A stretch of DNA of 64,000 nt from Aspidapion aeneum (taxonomy: Eukaryota > Arthropoda > Insecta > Coleoptera > Brentidae), in assembly GCA_963576565.1 (NCBI GenBank), contig OY755046.1, positions 56,957,471 through 57,021,470 on the forward strand. Reading direction: 5' to 3'. Positions 46,141-56,209 of the stretch are shown piece after piece. Each line of letters begins with the position of its first letter. Position 1 is the stretch's first letter. The notes below the pieces were generated by a model that ran no database searches, was not told where the DNA came from, and saw only the letters and a list, made by a program, of their open reading frames with translations. The translations under genes were made by a program, and so were the position numbers.

Positions 46141-46458
46141 TGCTTTTGCTCAAATGAGATAACATACTAGACTTTGTAAAGAGAACAGGAAACCCCAATG
46201 ATCCACCTGGACATCAAATGGAAATGGACAGAGTAGAAAGTAGAAGGAATTGTTGGACCTACGAGTCATGCCCCTACCACCACTAGTACCATTCGTCTGT
46301 GGAACAGACTTTGGGTCCGTTATAGTATTATAAGTAAGTTCAAATTGTTTTTTGTTTAAAACTGTTTGGTTTTTACTATCTCCAACGTCGATCACAAGGA
46401 TACGAATGATCCCCGTCTGGAATACGTCCTGACAATCAGGAACAAGTGATCCATGCTA

Positions 46459-46506
46459 ATCCACGACCGGCCCGGTTTCGACCTTTTGGGCCATCCTCAG
46501 GTAAAT
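46459..46506 (-). ncRNA. Hammerhead-ribozyme-like motif (type I order)
   Basis: Minus strand, 5' to 3': stem I strand AUUUAC; CUGAGGA (fits CUGANGA); one extra U; stem II GGCC-CAAAA-GGUC; GAAA; stem III CCG-GGC-CGG; UC (cleavage dinucleotide position); stem I strand GUGGAU. GUGGAU pairs with AUUUAC (two G-U pairs). The extra U before stem II departs from the usual core. Activity is unknown. Confidence 0.45.
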
Positions 46507-46732
46507 GTAGGCGATAGCTCCGTGTAGAGCATAAGTTTTGTGAAACCAACAGAAACAACTACTCCGAGGGAAAATACCTCTACCGGCATTGAATTATACT
46601 GATGGCTTGATGCTTTCGTTGGGAACTTGTTAAAACTGTTTGGTTTTCACTATCCCCAACGTCGATCACAAGGATACGAATGATCCCCGTCTGGAACACG
46701 TCCTGACAATCAGGAACAAGTGATCCATGCCA

Positions 46733-46780
46733 ATCCACGACCGGCCCGGTTTTGACCTTTTGGGCCAGCCTCAGGTGAAT
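46733..46780 (-). ncRNA. Degenerate second hammerhead-like motif
   Basis: Same layout in the second tandem copy. CUGAGGA is now CUGAGGC and GAAA is AAAA, both at invariant core positions, so this copy should be inactive. Stem I pairing (AUUCAC with GUGGAU) is kept. Confidence 0.4.
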
Positions 46781-47790
46781 GTAGGCGATAGCTCCGTGTA
46801 GAGCATAAGTTTTGTGAAACCAACCGAAACAACTACTCCGAGGTAGGGGTATTTTCCCTCGGAGTAGTTGTTTCTGTTGGTTTCACAAAACTTATGCTCT
46901 ATACGGAGCTATCGCTTGATTTTTGTTTGTCAAAATTACTGAACTAAAGATTGTCATTAAAAAATTCTATGGAAATTTCAAAACAAAACCCCGGTATTTA
47001 ATAACGAACGTCTTCTCAGCTTCACGCCTATTGTCTTCCAGAAATTCGTACACACAGTCTGGCTCACACAAGAAGTTTGGAATGGAAAGGGCTTTTTAGA
47101 GCTTGAGCTCTATACATTATATACTCTAGACTCTCTAAGAATGTCCGTTCAGGCCATATACTCGTTTCGTTTTTACTTGATTAGATGGTTTAAATTGTGC
47201 TACGTATTTGCACGTATAAGCAAAGATATAGCAGCTTATAAATACGTATGAGATAGGTTGATTGTTCCGTCAAAAAATGAGGATGTTTATAAGGGAGGAT
47301 AATAGTTTCCGCGTCCAGCACAAATGATTTTTTGCAAATATGTGCCCCAGTCACACATTTCGTATTTGTTGCCCATAGCAGTAGAAAAAACAAAAATGTA
47401 ATTTCAAAAAATACAGTCGCATATTTCATATTCCTGGCTATGGGTAGATATTTCGCGGTCACGTATAAACCCCAGCTCCATTCGGTGAACATAAGATAAT
47501 TGCAAAGAAGAAAGATGGAGTCCGCTAGATGGCACTACACCTTGTAGTTTACTCCCATTGCACCGCCGCGAGTATTTCATATGTAGAAGTTGGTTTTGGT
47601 TAAAATTGGCTTACCTGGGTTTGCTGTTCTCTACTGATGACGTGAAACACACAGAAACGTACGTCTAGAGATGCAACCTTGTGTAAGTAGGAAAACAACC
47701 AAAATCAATTCTTCCCTCTCCTTCTGAAACTCGCAAGTTAGGCATACATACCTTTATGTGAAGTATAAAATTCGATTTGATAAGATAATT

Positions 47791-48018
47791 GTTCACTCTC
47801 ACATTCATACTACATGAAGACACAGCGGGCCGGCTTGCTAACCATCCACACGGTAGGCAATTTTGCCTACTTCGTTGTGCTCAAGCCCCGCCCAAGACAG
47901 GCACAAACGGATACTAGACACCAAGATAATCTGAGTCGAAGTCACTTGGTGCCCGATGGCAAACACAACTTATTCACTCTCAAATGCATACTGCATGAAG
48001 ACCCAGCAGGCCGGACTG
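47791..48018. repeat. Two ~48 bp direct repeats 180 bp apart
   Basis: TTCACTCTCACATTCATACT with ACATGAAGACACAGCGGGCC at 47791 recurs as TTCACTCTCAAATGCATACT with GCATGAAGACCCAGCAGGCC at 47971. Unknown origin. Confidence 0.6.
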
Positions 48019-49089
48019 GAAAAAAGTGAATTTTTAAATATTATTGGTTCTAGGTTGCTAGGTCACTGACTTATGAGTTCCTGCGAGAACACCCTAGGTA
48101 TTTGACGCGACCTCAAGTTGGAAACACCCAAGGTCTGTAGACCTTGGGAAACACCCAAGTTATGGCCAAAAAATCGGAAATTCTTGTTTCTGGGCTGAGT
48201 GGGTGTGAATGACACGAGACAAAGAAATAAAGATGGGCCCACATGAAACCGAAAAAGTGGGAACAATTTGATCTAGCAAATAAAGGCTTCAAATATTAAG
48301 GTCACTTCCTTGAACTTGAGAGTACATTTTAATGGAGGGAAACATGGAAGACAATAAAAGCAAATAAAGAAGAAGAATGTTAACATCCTGCCGGGTGAAG
48401 TATGACTTCCCCGTTTAGTGTTTAGCAGTAACAAGAACCTCTGCCAAGCAGTGAAACTTATAAAAAATTAAAAATACTACATACCAATCTAGTTGCTGTT
48501 TGCACGCATGTGGAAGATAAATCACGGAAAGAAAAAGGTGTGTATATCTAACAAGGTAGTAGATATATGACTCCCTCTAACTGCTATCTGCCTATAAATC
48601 TTTGTTTTCCGAAAGTGCCACGTCCAAAACGTTAAGTAGTGCCTTCGTAGAGTGTCCACTCTTATTAAAACAAATGATTTTAATTTATGGTTTGATGGCT
48701 TCAGAATGACCTTATAAGAAATTTTTTTAGTTTTAGCTTTTAAAAGATTTCGTTGGTTTAACGAGGTTTCGTGAGGTACAAATTATGTAGGGAGATAAAA
48801 AAGCCTGATTTTGGATTAAAAAAACTGGACAAACCCGTTCATTTTAAAAAACTGCCATAAGAAAATTTGATGACCAAAAAAAATCGACCGATTGAATTTG
48901 CATAAAATGCATAAAAAACCAAAAACCAAAAACTTTGGTTACCAAAAATAATCGGTCCCATGGCTCGCCACAAAGCCTGACGAAAAAAACAGCCGGCTGG
49001 ATATTTTTATTTCGCCCAATAAGCGGCACTTGTCCGGCTTTATCCGGACGTACGGCTATCCTAAATTATACTACTACTATGTCGGTTTA
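48019..49089. other. Fas3 intron, no gene seen
   Basis: Contains a small hairpin CCAAGGTC-TGTA-GACCTTGG at about 48129. The short open frames match nothing known. Confidence 0.5.
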
Positions 49090-49865
49090 GAACGTTTTTC
49101 TACGTTGACAATCAACTTCTGTCAGGTTTTCTTGACTCATTAATCTTTGGATTAACTGTTGCCATTCCGGTTTAAGACGCCCTCTTTTTCTGCGCCCTAT
49201 TGGTTTCCATTCTAGGAACTGCTTTGGTAATATTTCATGGGTCATCCGTTGTATATGGCCGTACCATATCAGTTACGGCTAATAATGCAGAGGCCTTAGT
49301 GGTATATCTTTGAGCCAGTGTTAAGCCTATATCATTTATTGTTGTAATCTGCAGAGTTTTTTCATGTACTGGGTGGAAAAAAAATATGCCACTTTAGTCA
49401 AACTCAGTATGTAGGTACGTGGGCACAATAGATCCATTTGTGGTCGCAGTGCATGGAGGTCCAGTAGGGCCTGCCACCACTTTCGAATACATACATACAT
49501 ACCATATCAGTTGTCTTTTAGTGATGTCATCCATTATGCTTCCCTCTATTCCCATTCTTTCTTTTATGGTCTCATTTCTTATATGATCCGTTATAGATAT
49601 TCTCATTGATCTTCTTATTGCATCCATTTGGACACTTTCCATTTTCCTTTTGTATTTTTCTGTTACGCGACAAGTCTCTATAGATGTTGTTTGTCCATTG
49701 TCTAGTTTTAACTCACTTTTATCGTTCTCAATAAATAAGTAATGTGTCTTGTCCACGTTTACTGTTAACCCCCACTTTTGGTATTCTTCCGTTAACTTTC
49801 TCATCATATACTCCATGTCTGCTTTGTCACTAGCTAAAATGACTTTGTCGTCAGCAAATTATAGT
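49090..49865 (-). pseudogene. LINE RT C-terminal fragment, interrupted
   Basis: The minus strand reads YMMRKLTEEYQKWGLTVNVD, KTHYLFIEND, MDAIRRSMRISITDHIRNET and KRQLIWY, then after the insertion at 49275-49499 continues GHIQRMTHEILPKQFLEW. This is a third LINE family, related to but distinct from the 3.0/14.1 kb copies. RT catalytic motifs are not present; the fragment starts downstream of them. Confidence 0.8.
49275..49499 (+). mobile_element. 225 bp retroposon-like insertion in the LINE
   Basis: Flanked by the 13 bp direct repeat TACCATATCAGTT (49262-49274 and 49500-49512). Ends in a short (ATAC)n tail. Removing it restores the LINE's reading frame through IWYGHIQRM. The class is not recognised (SINE or short LINE end). 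Confidence 0.75.
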
Positions 49866-50048
49866 ACCCTAAATTATGCCAAAGCCTGCATTTTGTAAGA
49901 ACGTGTTTCAAACAAGGATATTTCGTATCCTTGGGATCGACATTAGAGAAAGTGAAAACCACATAGTTTCATTAAGTTCCCAACCCCAACTAAGGCATCA
50001 AGCCATTGGTATGATTCCTAGATGTATGATCTCTGGTATAATTCAATA

Positions 50049-50188
50049 CTGCCGTCAGAAGCAAAAACACAGTAAGGATATTTGATATTTCACAGTCAAA
50101 CAATTCCCGATAATATATTTTGAATAGAGTGTTACCTTAGAATGTGAGCTATCAAATGCACTTACTGTGTTTTTGCTTCTGACGGCAG
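50049..50188. repeat. Perfect 28 bp inverted repeat, ~84 bp loop
   Basis: CTGCCGTCAGAAGCAAAAAC ACAGTAAG (50049-50076) is exactly inverted at 50161-50188. Possibly a small MITE or hairpin. Confidence 0.8.
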
Positions 50189-51489
50189 AATACCGATAGG
50201 GGTATCTTTCCTTGAAGTAGTTGTTTCTATTGGTTGTACATAATCAGTATGTTTTAAGAGTAAAGTAATTACAAGTTACAAACCGTATGAAATCTCTAAT
50301 AAATCTCGTAGATTCTTATGATTCTGATTTATAAAATGTGATGCGGTTTTTTTGCTAGGAAGCCTTTCCACTTTCTAATGAGAATTTTTCTCGCTGAGGC
50401 ACTCTAATAGTTTAAGAAGGTTCCGAGGCAGATGTGTGGCTATTGTTGAAAGTTTTGGTCTAGTTTCTCCGCGGCTAGGTGGACCATAAAATATAAACTC
50501 TAGGACTCGCTTAATGGAAAACTTTCTTGCCTCCGAGCGTGGATTGTTGTTTTTGTTTTGCCTATCTTGCTTTACACGTGAACCGTGTCAGCATTTTTTT
50601 TTATTTATCCATTATCCTTTTTTTGTTAATGGTTGCTATTATATTTCCCAAAAGCTTCAGACATGTAAACAACTGAGCAAAAAAATTAAGTATATCATAC
50701 ACTAATAAGATAATATCCACAGTCAAATGATTGACCATATAATTGTTCTTACTGCAAAAAATTTCTGAATTATAGAAAATCATGTCAAAAATGTATAAAA
50801 AACAGAAAAATGGCTATATGCTAGCCAATAAATTTTTTCAAAAGCCAAAATTTCGGCTTTTGTCTATCCTCCAGATAGGTAATATGCCCACAAAGAATAT
50901 TGGAGAGGGTGAGGGACAGGCCCGGCTTTTCTTAAATAATTTTGCTTTTGACGCAAAACTAAGAGAATTACTTAGCTGTGACCTCATGTAACTAAATAGG
51001 AAATAAATCAGACCGGTGCGGTGACGGGTCAAGACTCTTAACCAGAAAGCTGTAGGAAGAAGATCCCTCTGAGGAGGCAGACTATCTGAAAAACTTAATA
51101 AGTGAGATATTAATAAGCCTCGTAAAGTCGTCAAACCTTCTAAATTAGAAAACGACACAGCAAGAGGGTACAATAAGCTAAACATCTGTAATGTCAAAGT
51201 TTCCAAAACCGAACCTTGCTGTAGGAACGAATAAATTAATATTCTGAACTGATAACCGCTCACTGCAAACTGAGGAGACACCTGTATAGAATAGGAATCT
51301 AAAGATGAGCCCACTTGCAAACTATCTAACATTTGGTAGGACAAAAAATCTACTAGAGAAAACTACCTTCGGGGAGACCTTCTGTTAGAAACACCTAACA
51401 AAAAACAATGAGCTAAGCAGTTGCAGTGTCAGGGACCCCTCCAAAACCTAATCTTGCTGTAGAAATGAATTAACCAGTTAAACGATAAG

Positions 51490-51810
51490 AAAATATCTAC
51501 AATAAAACAGTTTTTAATAAAGCTCTAAATGACTGCAAAGAGAACCAAACTGATAACGGTGAAGTTTTGGACAGCCTACAATATGCCGATGATACATTTA
51601 TGAAGAAAAAGTCTCACAATACAAAATATGTGGATAAACGAAATCGTATAGAAATTAGATCAAGAAATAAATAAGTGACAAATTAGAAACTTTCTTTGCA
51701 GTTGTGACATTAATTTAAGAGTGATTAGTATTCCTAAGCCTTTTGTATAGATTTGAGGCATGGATAATTAAAATGAACGAATTATACACACTTCAAGCAT
51801 TTGAATCACG
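51490..51810 (+). pseudogene. Decayed reverse transcriptase fragment with YADD box
   Basis: VLDSLQYADDTFMK is readable at 51564-51605; YADD is the RT catalytic box and the preceding LQ is common in LINEs. Upstream, NKALNDCKENQTDNG-like text suggests the preceding palm region. Stops and frameshifts abound. Confidence 0.5.
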
Positions 51811-52694
51811 AATCAAGAACTGATGTTCAAAAGGAAGAATAAATTATACTTGTTAGTAAAGAAAATACTTATAGGTTGTAATACTAATCCAGTAATATTT
51901 ACTTTTAAAAATTAGTATGCCGATATCAAGAATATAAGTTGTAAACAGCGAATCTTAAGATCGAAGTGACAATTGGTTAACTGTGAGCTACACAATATGC
52001 CAATAATAGTTACTTTTAAGAAGAAGTTGAAATACTCCATACACAAGCTACTAAAAATTATAATGCTGGAACAAAAATGAAGGCAAAAGGAGCCAAGAAA
52101 GAAGAACATTTTGATAAATAGATAAAAATTAAACGAGAACCTCCGAACGATTAATATTTTTATTAATCGTGTTAATTCCTTAAGAAAAGCTTATTTTCTT
52201 TTCATAGTAATGAACGTATAATGAAACACCAATACCCCAGCCGGCGAGGCGCCAGAAAAAGTATTTCCCAAATTACTGTAATATTTTAAATTTTATTACA
52301 GTATTGGATCCTTGCAAAGTACAGCAGAATTACTCCCCAGATTTCCGCGGGGCTTTATAAAAATTTATGTAACGGTTTCCGTTTTGAGCTTTAAGTGAAA
52401 TTTAAAGATTCAAACTTCAGTAGGTCTTAATACTTCCAAAAAGAAGACTACGTTTTTTTCTAAAAATCGTAAAAACTGTAAAAAATTTAATTAGAGTTCT
52501 TTGTTTTAGTCATTTGCTTTGCTGGGAATTTCCCCTGCGGCATATTTTGTTGTAATCACAGATTTTAGAGGAGCACTCGTAAGCAACTTTGTAATAATGT
52601 TTTAATAATCTGAACAGTAATCGACAGATTTTTTCCCAAATTTAATTAAAAAAATGGCAAAAACACAAATAAAAAAACTAAACAGCGGTTAACC

Positions 52695-53091
52695 CAGGGT
52701 CTGTAGAGGATAGATTGCCTGGTAACTCTTTAATCGAAGTGGTGTGAGAGGTAACAGCGCGTCATTTGGAGTGCCACGATTTTATTAGAGCCCTATGTTT
52801 ACATGTGTTTTTAAGTATTTTTTATCTTGGAATTTTATTTTCTACATTTTGGTGGTGTTTTTTCGGATTACATTTATTTAATATCTATAAAACTACCGAG
52901 GCCCTTCCCAGGGTGCGCTCATGTAATTACATCTAAATCAATAAAGGAACATAAGGAACTTGAAGATTTCCTACTATCTTAAATGCTTTTTATTTAAACT
53001 GACACTCCGGGTGACGTCATTTTCCGCTTCAACAACTGGCTCTGACTGGTCAGGAAGTTACCAGGTAACCTATCCTCTACAGACCTTGCGG
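52695..53091. mobile_element. GGTCTGTAGAGGATAG inverted-repeat MITE
   Basis: The left end GGGTCTGTAGAGGATAGATT with GCCTGGTAACT matches the inverted right end AAGTTACCAGGTAACCTATC then CTCTACAGACCTTG. ~400 bp, non-coding, in the intron just downstream of the Ig3 exon. Confidence 0.8.
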
Positions 53092-53355
53092 TTGACCAAC
53101 ACTTGACAGTTCAAAACCAGAGAAAGAAATGTCAAACTGAAATAAACGGTACGGCGGTCATTTTAGATTTGCCACTTTATGTTTGGTCAAATCCAATCAG
53201 TTAAACAAGTTTCGAAGCTTTGAAATGACGAGCTTTGACGAAAGAATGGACTGTGGGCTCTAAGTAGAATAGCTTTTAGAAACTTTTTCGTTTAATGAAT
53301 AATTTCAGCTGAACCCTTTTCTTGTAAAAACACACTTTATAATTATTATTCTTAC

Positions 53356-53497
53356 CTTTTGGTTCTGGATTTGTCGAGATTCTAACCCTGTAATTTTGAC
53401 TTCCCAAGTCATTGTAGGCTGTTAAAGTGTATTCTTTTTCTGTGTCCTGTTTACTGATCCTGGCAATTTTTAAGCTGGCCAAATACCTTCCATTTCC
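53356..53497 (-). CDS. Fas3: Fasciclin 3 exon: second half of Ig domain 3
   Basis: This 142 nt exon has a TTTTCTAG acceptor and a GTAAG donor, phase 0 in and phase 1 out. The reading frame gives GNGRYLASLKIARIS, KQDTEKEYTLTAYNDLG and SQNYRVRISTNPEPK. EYTLTAYNDLG is the F-strand/FG-turn signature of an Ig fold (Tyr-x-x-x-Ala-x-Asn-xx-Gly), again with the canonical Cys absent. The exon ends just before the membrane: the leftover G joins GT of the next exon to make Gly. Reading upstream of the acceptor runs into intron sequence, so the longer open frame extending down to 53276 is partly intronic. Confidence 0.9.
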
Positions 53498-54021
53498 CTA
53501 GAAAAAAAGTCAGTGTCCTTTAAAAATTGTTTATATTTCTGAAAAAACTATTAAAGATCCTTAAGGATCATTAATATTTCTATATCTTAAAGATGAGACT
53601 ATTCCCAAACATTCTAGAATACACCACACCTCTGCCCAATATTAAAAGAAATTAATCACTTGCAACGCTGGGCATTCATGATGGTGCCGATAAAATATGT
53701 TAGCTAGTGTGTTGCCATCTGGTAGCAATAACAGAAAATTTGTCTACATTTTGTATGTAACACTAAAGTTAAAAAATTATTGCGTTGTAGTTAAATGTAG
53801 CATTAGGCATAGTTAGACAATAGTTATTATTTTATTAGATAATATATTAATGTTTCTTACACCACTGTTACATAAATTATTATGTAGTGTTGTGTGTAAC
53901 GTGTTGGTCCCAAACAACATGTTTTAATGACGTAGATAACAGTATACTATCAGGTATTGTAACATAATGTAAATGTGATGTATCACGCAAACTGGGAACT
54001 TCCCAGTAGTGGATAACTTAC

Positions 54022-54209
54022 CAATTCTTTGGTGTATTCGCTCTGCACGCTTCCACTGTTATCGTGGCTGCCCTCACTAATCTTGTATCCATCGACGTTC
54101 CATTCGATGTGTGGCTTCGGATTAGCTTCGATGGTGACGTTGATTACCCCCATTTTTCCGATTTCGTAGCCAAACTCCTCTAATGGGAGGCGCTGAGGGA
54201 GAGGTGCGT
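54022..54209 (-). CDS. Fas3: Fasciclin 3 exon: first half of Ig domain 3
   Basis: This 188 nt exon has a TTCACAG acceptor and a GTAAGT donor, phase 1 in and phase 0 out. It encodes APLPQRLPLEEFGYEIGKMG, then INVTIEANPKPHIEWNVDGYKI, then SEGSHDN and SVQSEYTKEL. The core Trp (IEW) and an NVT sequon are visible. The B-strand position normally holding Cys is occupied by a hydrophobic residue (NVTIEA), as I recall for the third Ig domain of Drosophila Fas3. This domain is therefore a divergent Ig fold without the usual disulphide. It is followed in frame by the exon at 53356-53497. Confidence 0.9.
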
Positions 54210-54484
54210 CTGTGAAAAACAAAATGATTCGTGTAATCTTCTATTTTCTTAAAACATTTAGCCAACAAGAGCCCACTAGTTACACATTTAATTTATTGAT
54301 GTAAGAAAAGTATGGAAAAAACTTTAGATAATCAAATTCTCTACAAACTTGTTTTGGTACTATTTGATTCGAAAAAATCATATTAAGGGTGAAAATGGCG
54401 GACACTTTCCATATCAAATTCGGAGGCAAAAAAGTGATTTGATAATCTAATCCTCCAGGGACTCTTAGGTAACTGTGTCAAAAT

Positions 54485-54509
54485 ATAATAATAATAATAA
54501 TAATAATAT
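54485..54509. repeat. (ATA)n microsatellite
   Basis: About eight ATA triplets in a row. Confidence 0.9.
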
Positions 54510-54895
54510 TTACTGCGGCATTTTTTTTTGTACTCACTTCCAAGTTTACTTGGAATATACTTGGCAAATAATGTCATGGCCAAGTCTCGTCCAAGTAAGT
54601 TGTACATTGTACGCAGTGACTTATTTAGGCCTCTCAGATTTTATACTACAAAAATTTTAAAAGTTCATTCAAAAAATAAATTTTAGGCAGAAAATAGTAG
54701 TCCCTCAAAAACGTTTTTTCTAAATATGCCGACTTGAGTTTTGTTTGAAAATATCTTGAGAAACATTGGTAGGTATAGTCCTTGCCGTATGCAGTTCCTT
54801 ACTAGATTATTTATTTACAGAAAATTGCCAAATCTTTTATAAATACTTTTAAATTGAGAATTCTCATTATTGAACAACTCTGTCCTTATACTTAC

Positions 54896-55093
54896 ATTTA
54901 ATATCCAATTGCCTTTTGGTTTCGGCCATGCCGCCTGGATAGCCATCGTGGAAAGCTACACATCTCAAGAATTTTTTGTTATCACTAGCTCTCAGTCTTC
55001 TAGTCAGGTTTTGTACCTTCGACTGAAGGTTCTCTTTGGCTAAGTCGATCACTGTAGGCATGCTCAGCTCGTTGGGGTCGATTGGCTGGTTGT
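54896..55093 (-). CDS. Fas3: Fasciclin 3 exon: second half of Ig domain 2
   Basis: This 198 nt exon has a CGGTAG acceptor and a GTAAGT donor, phase 1 in and phase 1 out. Joined to the exon at 60915-61049 it completes a GAC codon, giving ...SWFL-D-NQPIDPNELSMP. It includes KFLRCVAFHDG, whose Cys pairs with the Cys of QAQC in the previous exon to close the Ig fold, and it ends at RQLDIK. Joining to the next exon makes LDIKYAPLPQ, the interdomain linker; Drosophila Fas3 has a similar VRYAP linker (recalled). The intron between this exon and the previous one is 5.8 kb and carries the giant foldback array. Splice phases on both sides are consistent, so I am confident in the boundaries. Confidence 0.9.
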
Positions 55094-55420
55094 CTACCGA
55101 AAATAATTTTTTTTAAGTCGTGTTATGTTTTGATTTATTTTAAGCCGCTGCATATGCTATTAAAGGCATAATTCTTAGTAACTGTACCAAATTTCATGAT
55201 GTGACACGGATGGTTACAAACAAAACAACCAGATTTTTTTTTTCAAAAAATTCGATAATTTAGTTTAAAAATAAAATAATTTGCATCTATAATAATCTAA
55301 GTTTTATTTAATTAAAGACAAACAGATGATACCTAGATGTCCATCTTAAATTAACCCAGATATCGCGTTATATTTTTCGGTTTTGTAATACGAATAAGCG
55401 TTTTACCCGGTTTTACCTAA

Positions 55421-56151
55421 TTTCAATGATTTAAAATATAATATTGTAATTTATTTAAATAAACTAGACAAGACATCTCCATTGTATTTTACATAAAATG
55501 CGTGAAATTCAACTGAGTTTTGTAGCCTTAAGCAAGCTGAAAGTGAGTGTCATAAATTTTCTTTAGTTCTGGCTAGCTCAAGGACGTGCAACAGAGAGTG
55601 TCAAAAGGCTATGTTTCCTTAAAGATACATCAAGGATACTTATAATAAAATAATTTTAATTATAATACAGTAAAATGTCAATTAATTTTTTTATGATGAG
55701 GTTTATACAATATCCAATTTTCACAATTTAAGACTTTTTCCTTGTATATACTCATATAAAAACTGATTACAAATCCGTTACTTGGCGTACCGATACCTAA
55801 GAAATTCGTCGCATTATCTGGAACTACTATCGGTGGGATCCTAATGAATAAAATCTACACATTTTAGTTCTAAAGCATGATTTTTGGTGCGCCAATGGGC
55901 CAGAACAAACAAAGTGATGCTCATTTTGCAAAACTATTTTGAATCCGGAAAATAGTGGAGCAAAATGCGCAGTTCGTCTTTTAAAGAGGGACATTGAAAA
56001 CTTTAAAAATCACCATCAGCGTAGTTTATTATGAACTTAAAAATTTTTATTTAGATTACTTCAAGGTTTATAAAATTTACTTGTCAATCCCTTAATGTTG
56101 ATACCATAAGGTTTTGTTAGTGTTTTTAAGTTAAAACTTTTAAATATGACC
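55421..56151. repeat. ~730 bp direct repeat, left copy
   Basis: Begins TTTCAATGATTTAAAATATA; contains GTTTTGTAGCCTTAAGCAAG and CTAGCTCAAGGACGTGCAAC; ends near AAATATGACC. It matches 59560-60280 in the same orientation with moderate divergence. Confidence 0.85.
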
Positions 56152-56209
56152 TGGTATAATCTTTTTGTTGTTTGTCATGTTTGTCAATACGAATTCAAGA
56201 GTTTCATCT

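Larger units (their letters stand above)
46375..46917. repeat. Penelope-like tandem repeat with inverted piece
   Basis: Two direct copies (about 46363-46610 and 46627-46848) share CCAACGTCGATCACAAGGAT, GTCCTGACAATCAGGAACAA and GGCGATAGCTCCGTGTAGAG. From 46853 to 46917 the segment GAGTAGTTGTTTCTGTTGGT...GGAGCTATCGC repeats in inverse. The complement contains CCTGAGGATGGCC...GGTCGAAAC, a motif common near the ends of Penelope-like and related retroelements. A diverged piece lies at 50196-50245. Confidence 0.6.

Noticed and set aside
50838..51344. Longest open frame on the minus strand in the window (168 codons, Ser/Leu-rich).
   Set aside because: No recognisable domain. Its DNA is part of a diverged direct repeat (AANCTNATCTTGCTGTAG segments near 51215 and 51455) next to a decayed RT, so it looks like chance in repeat sequence.
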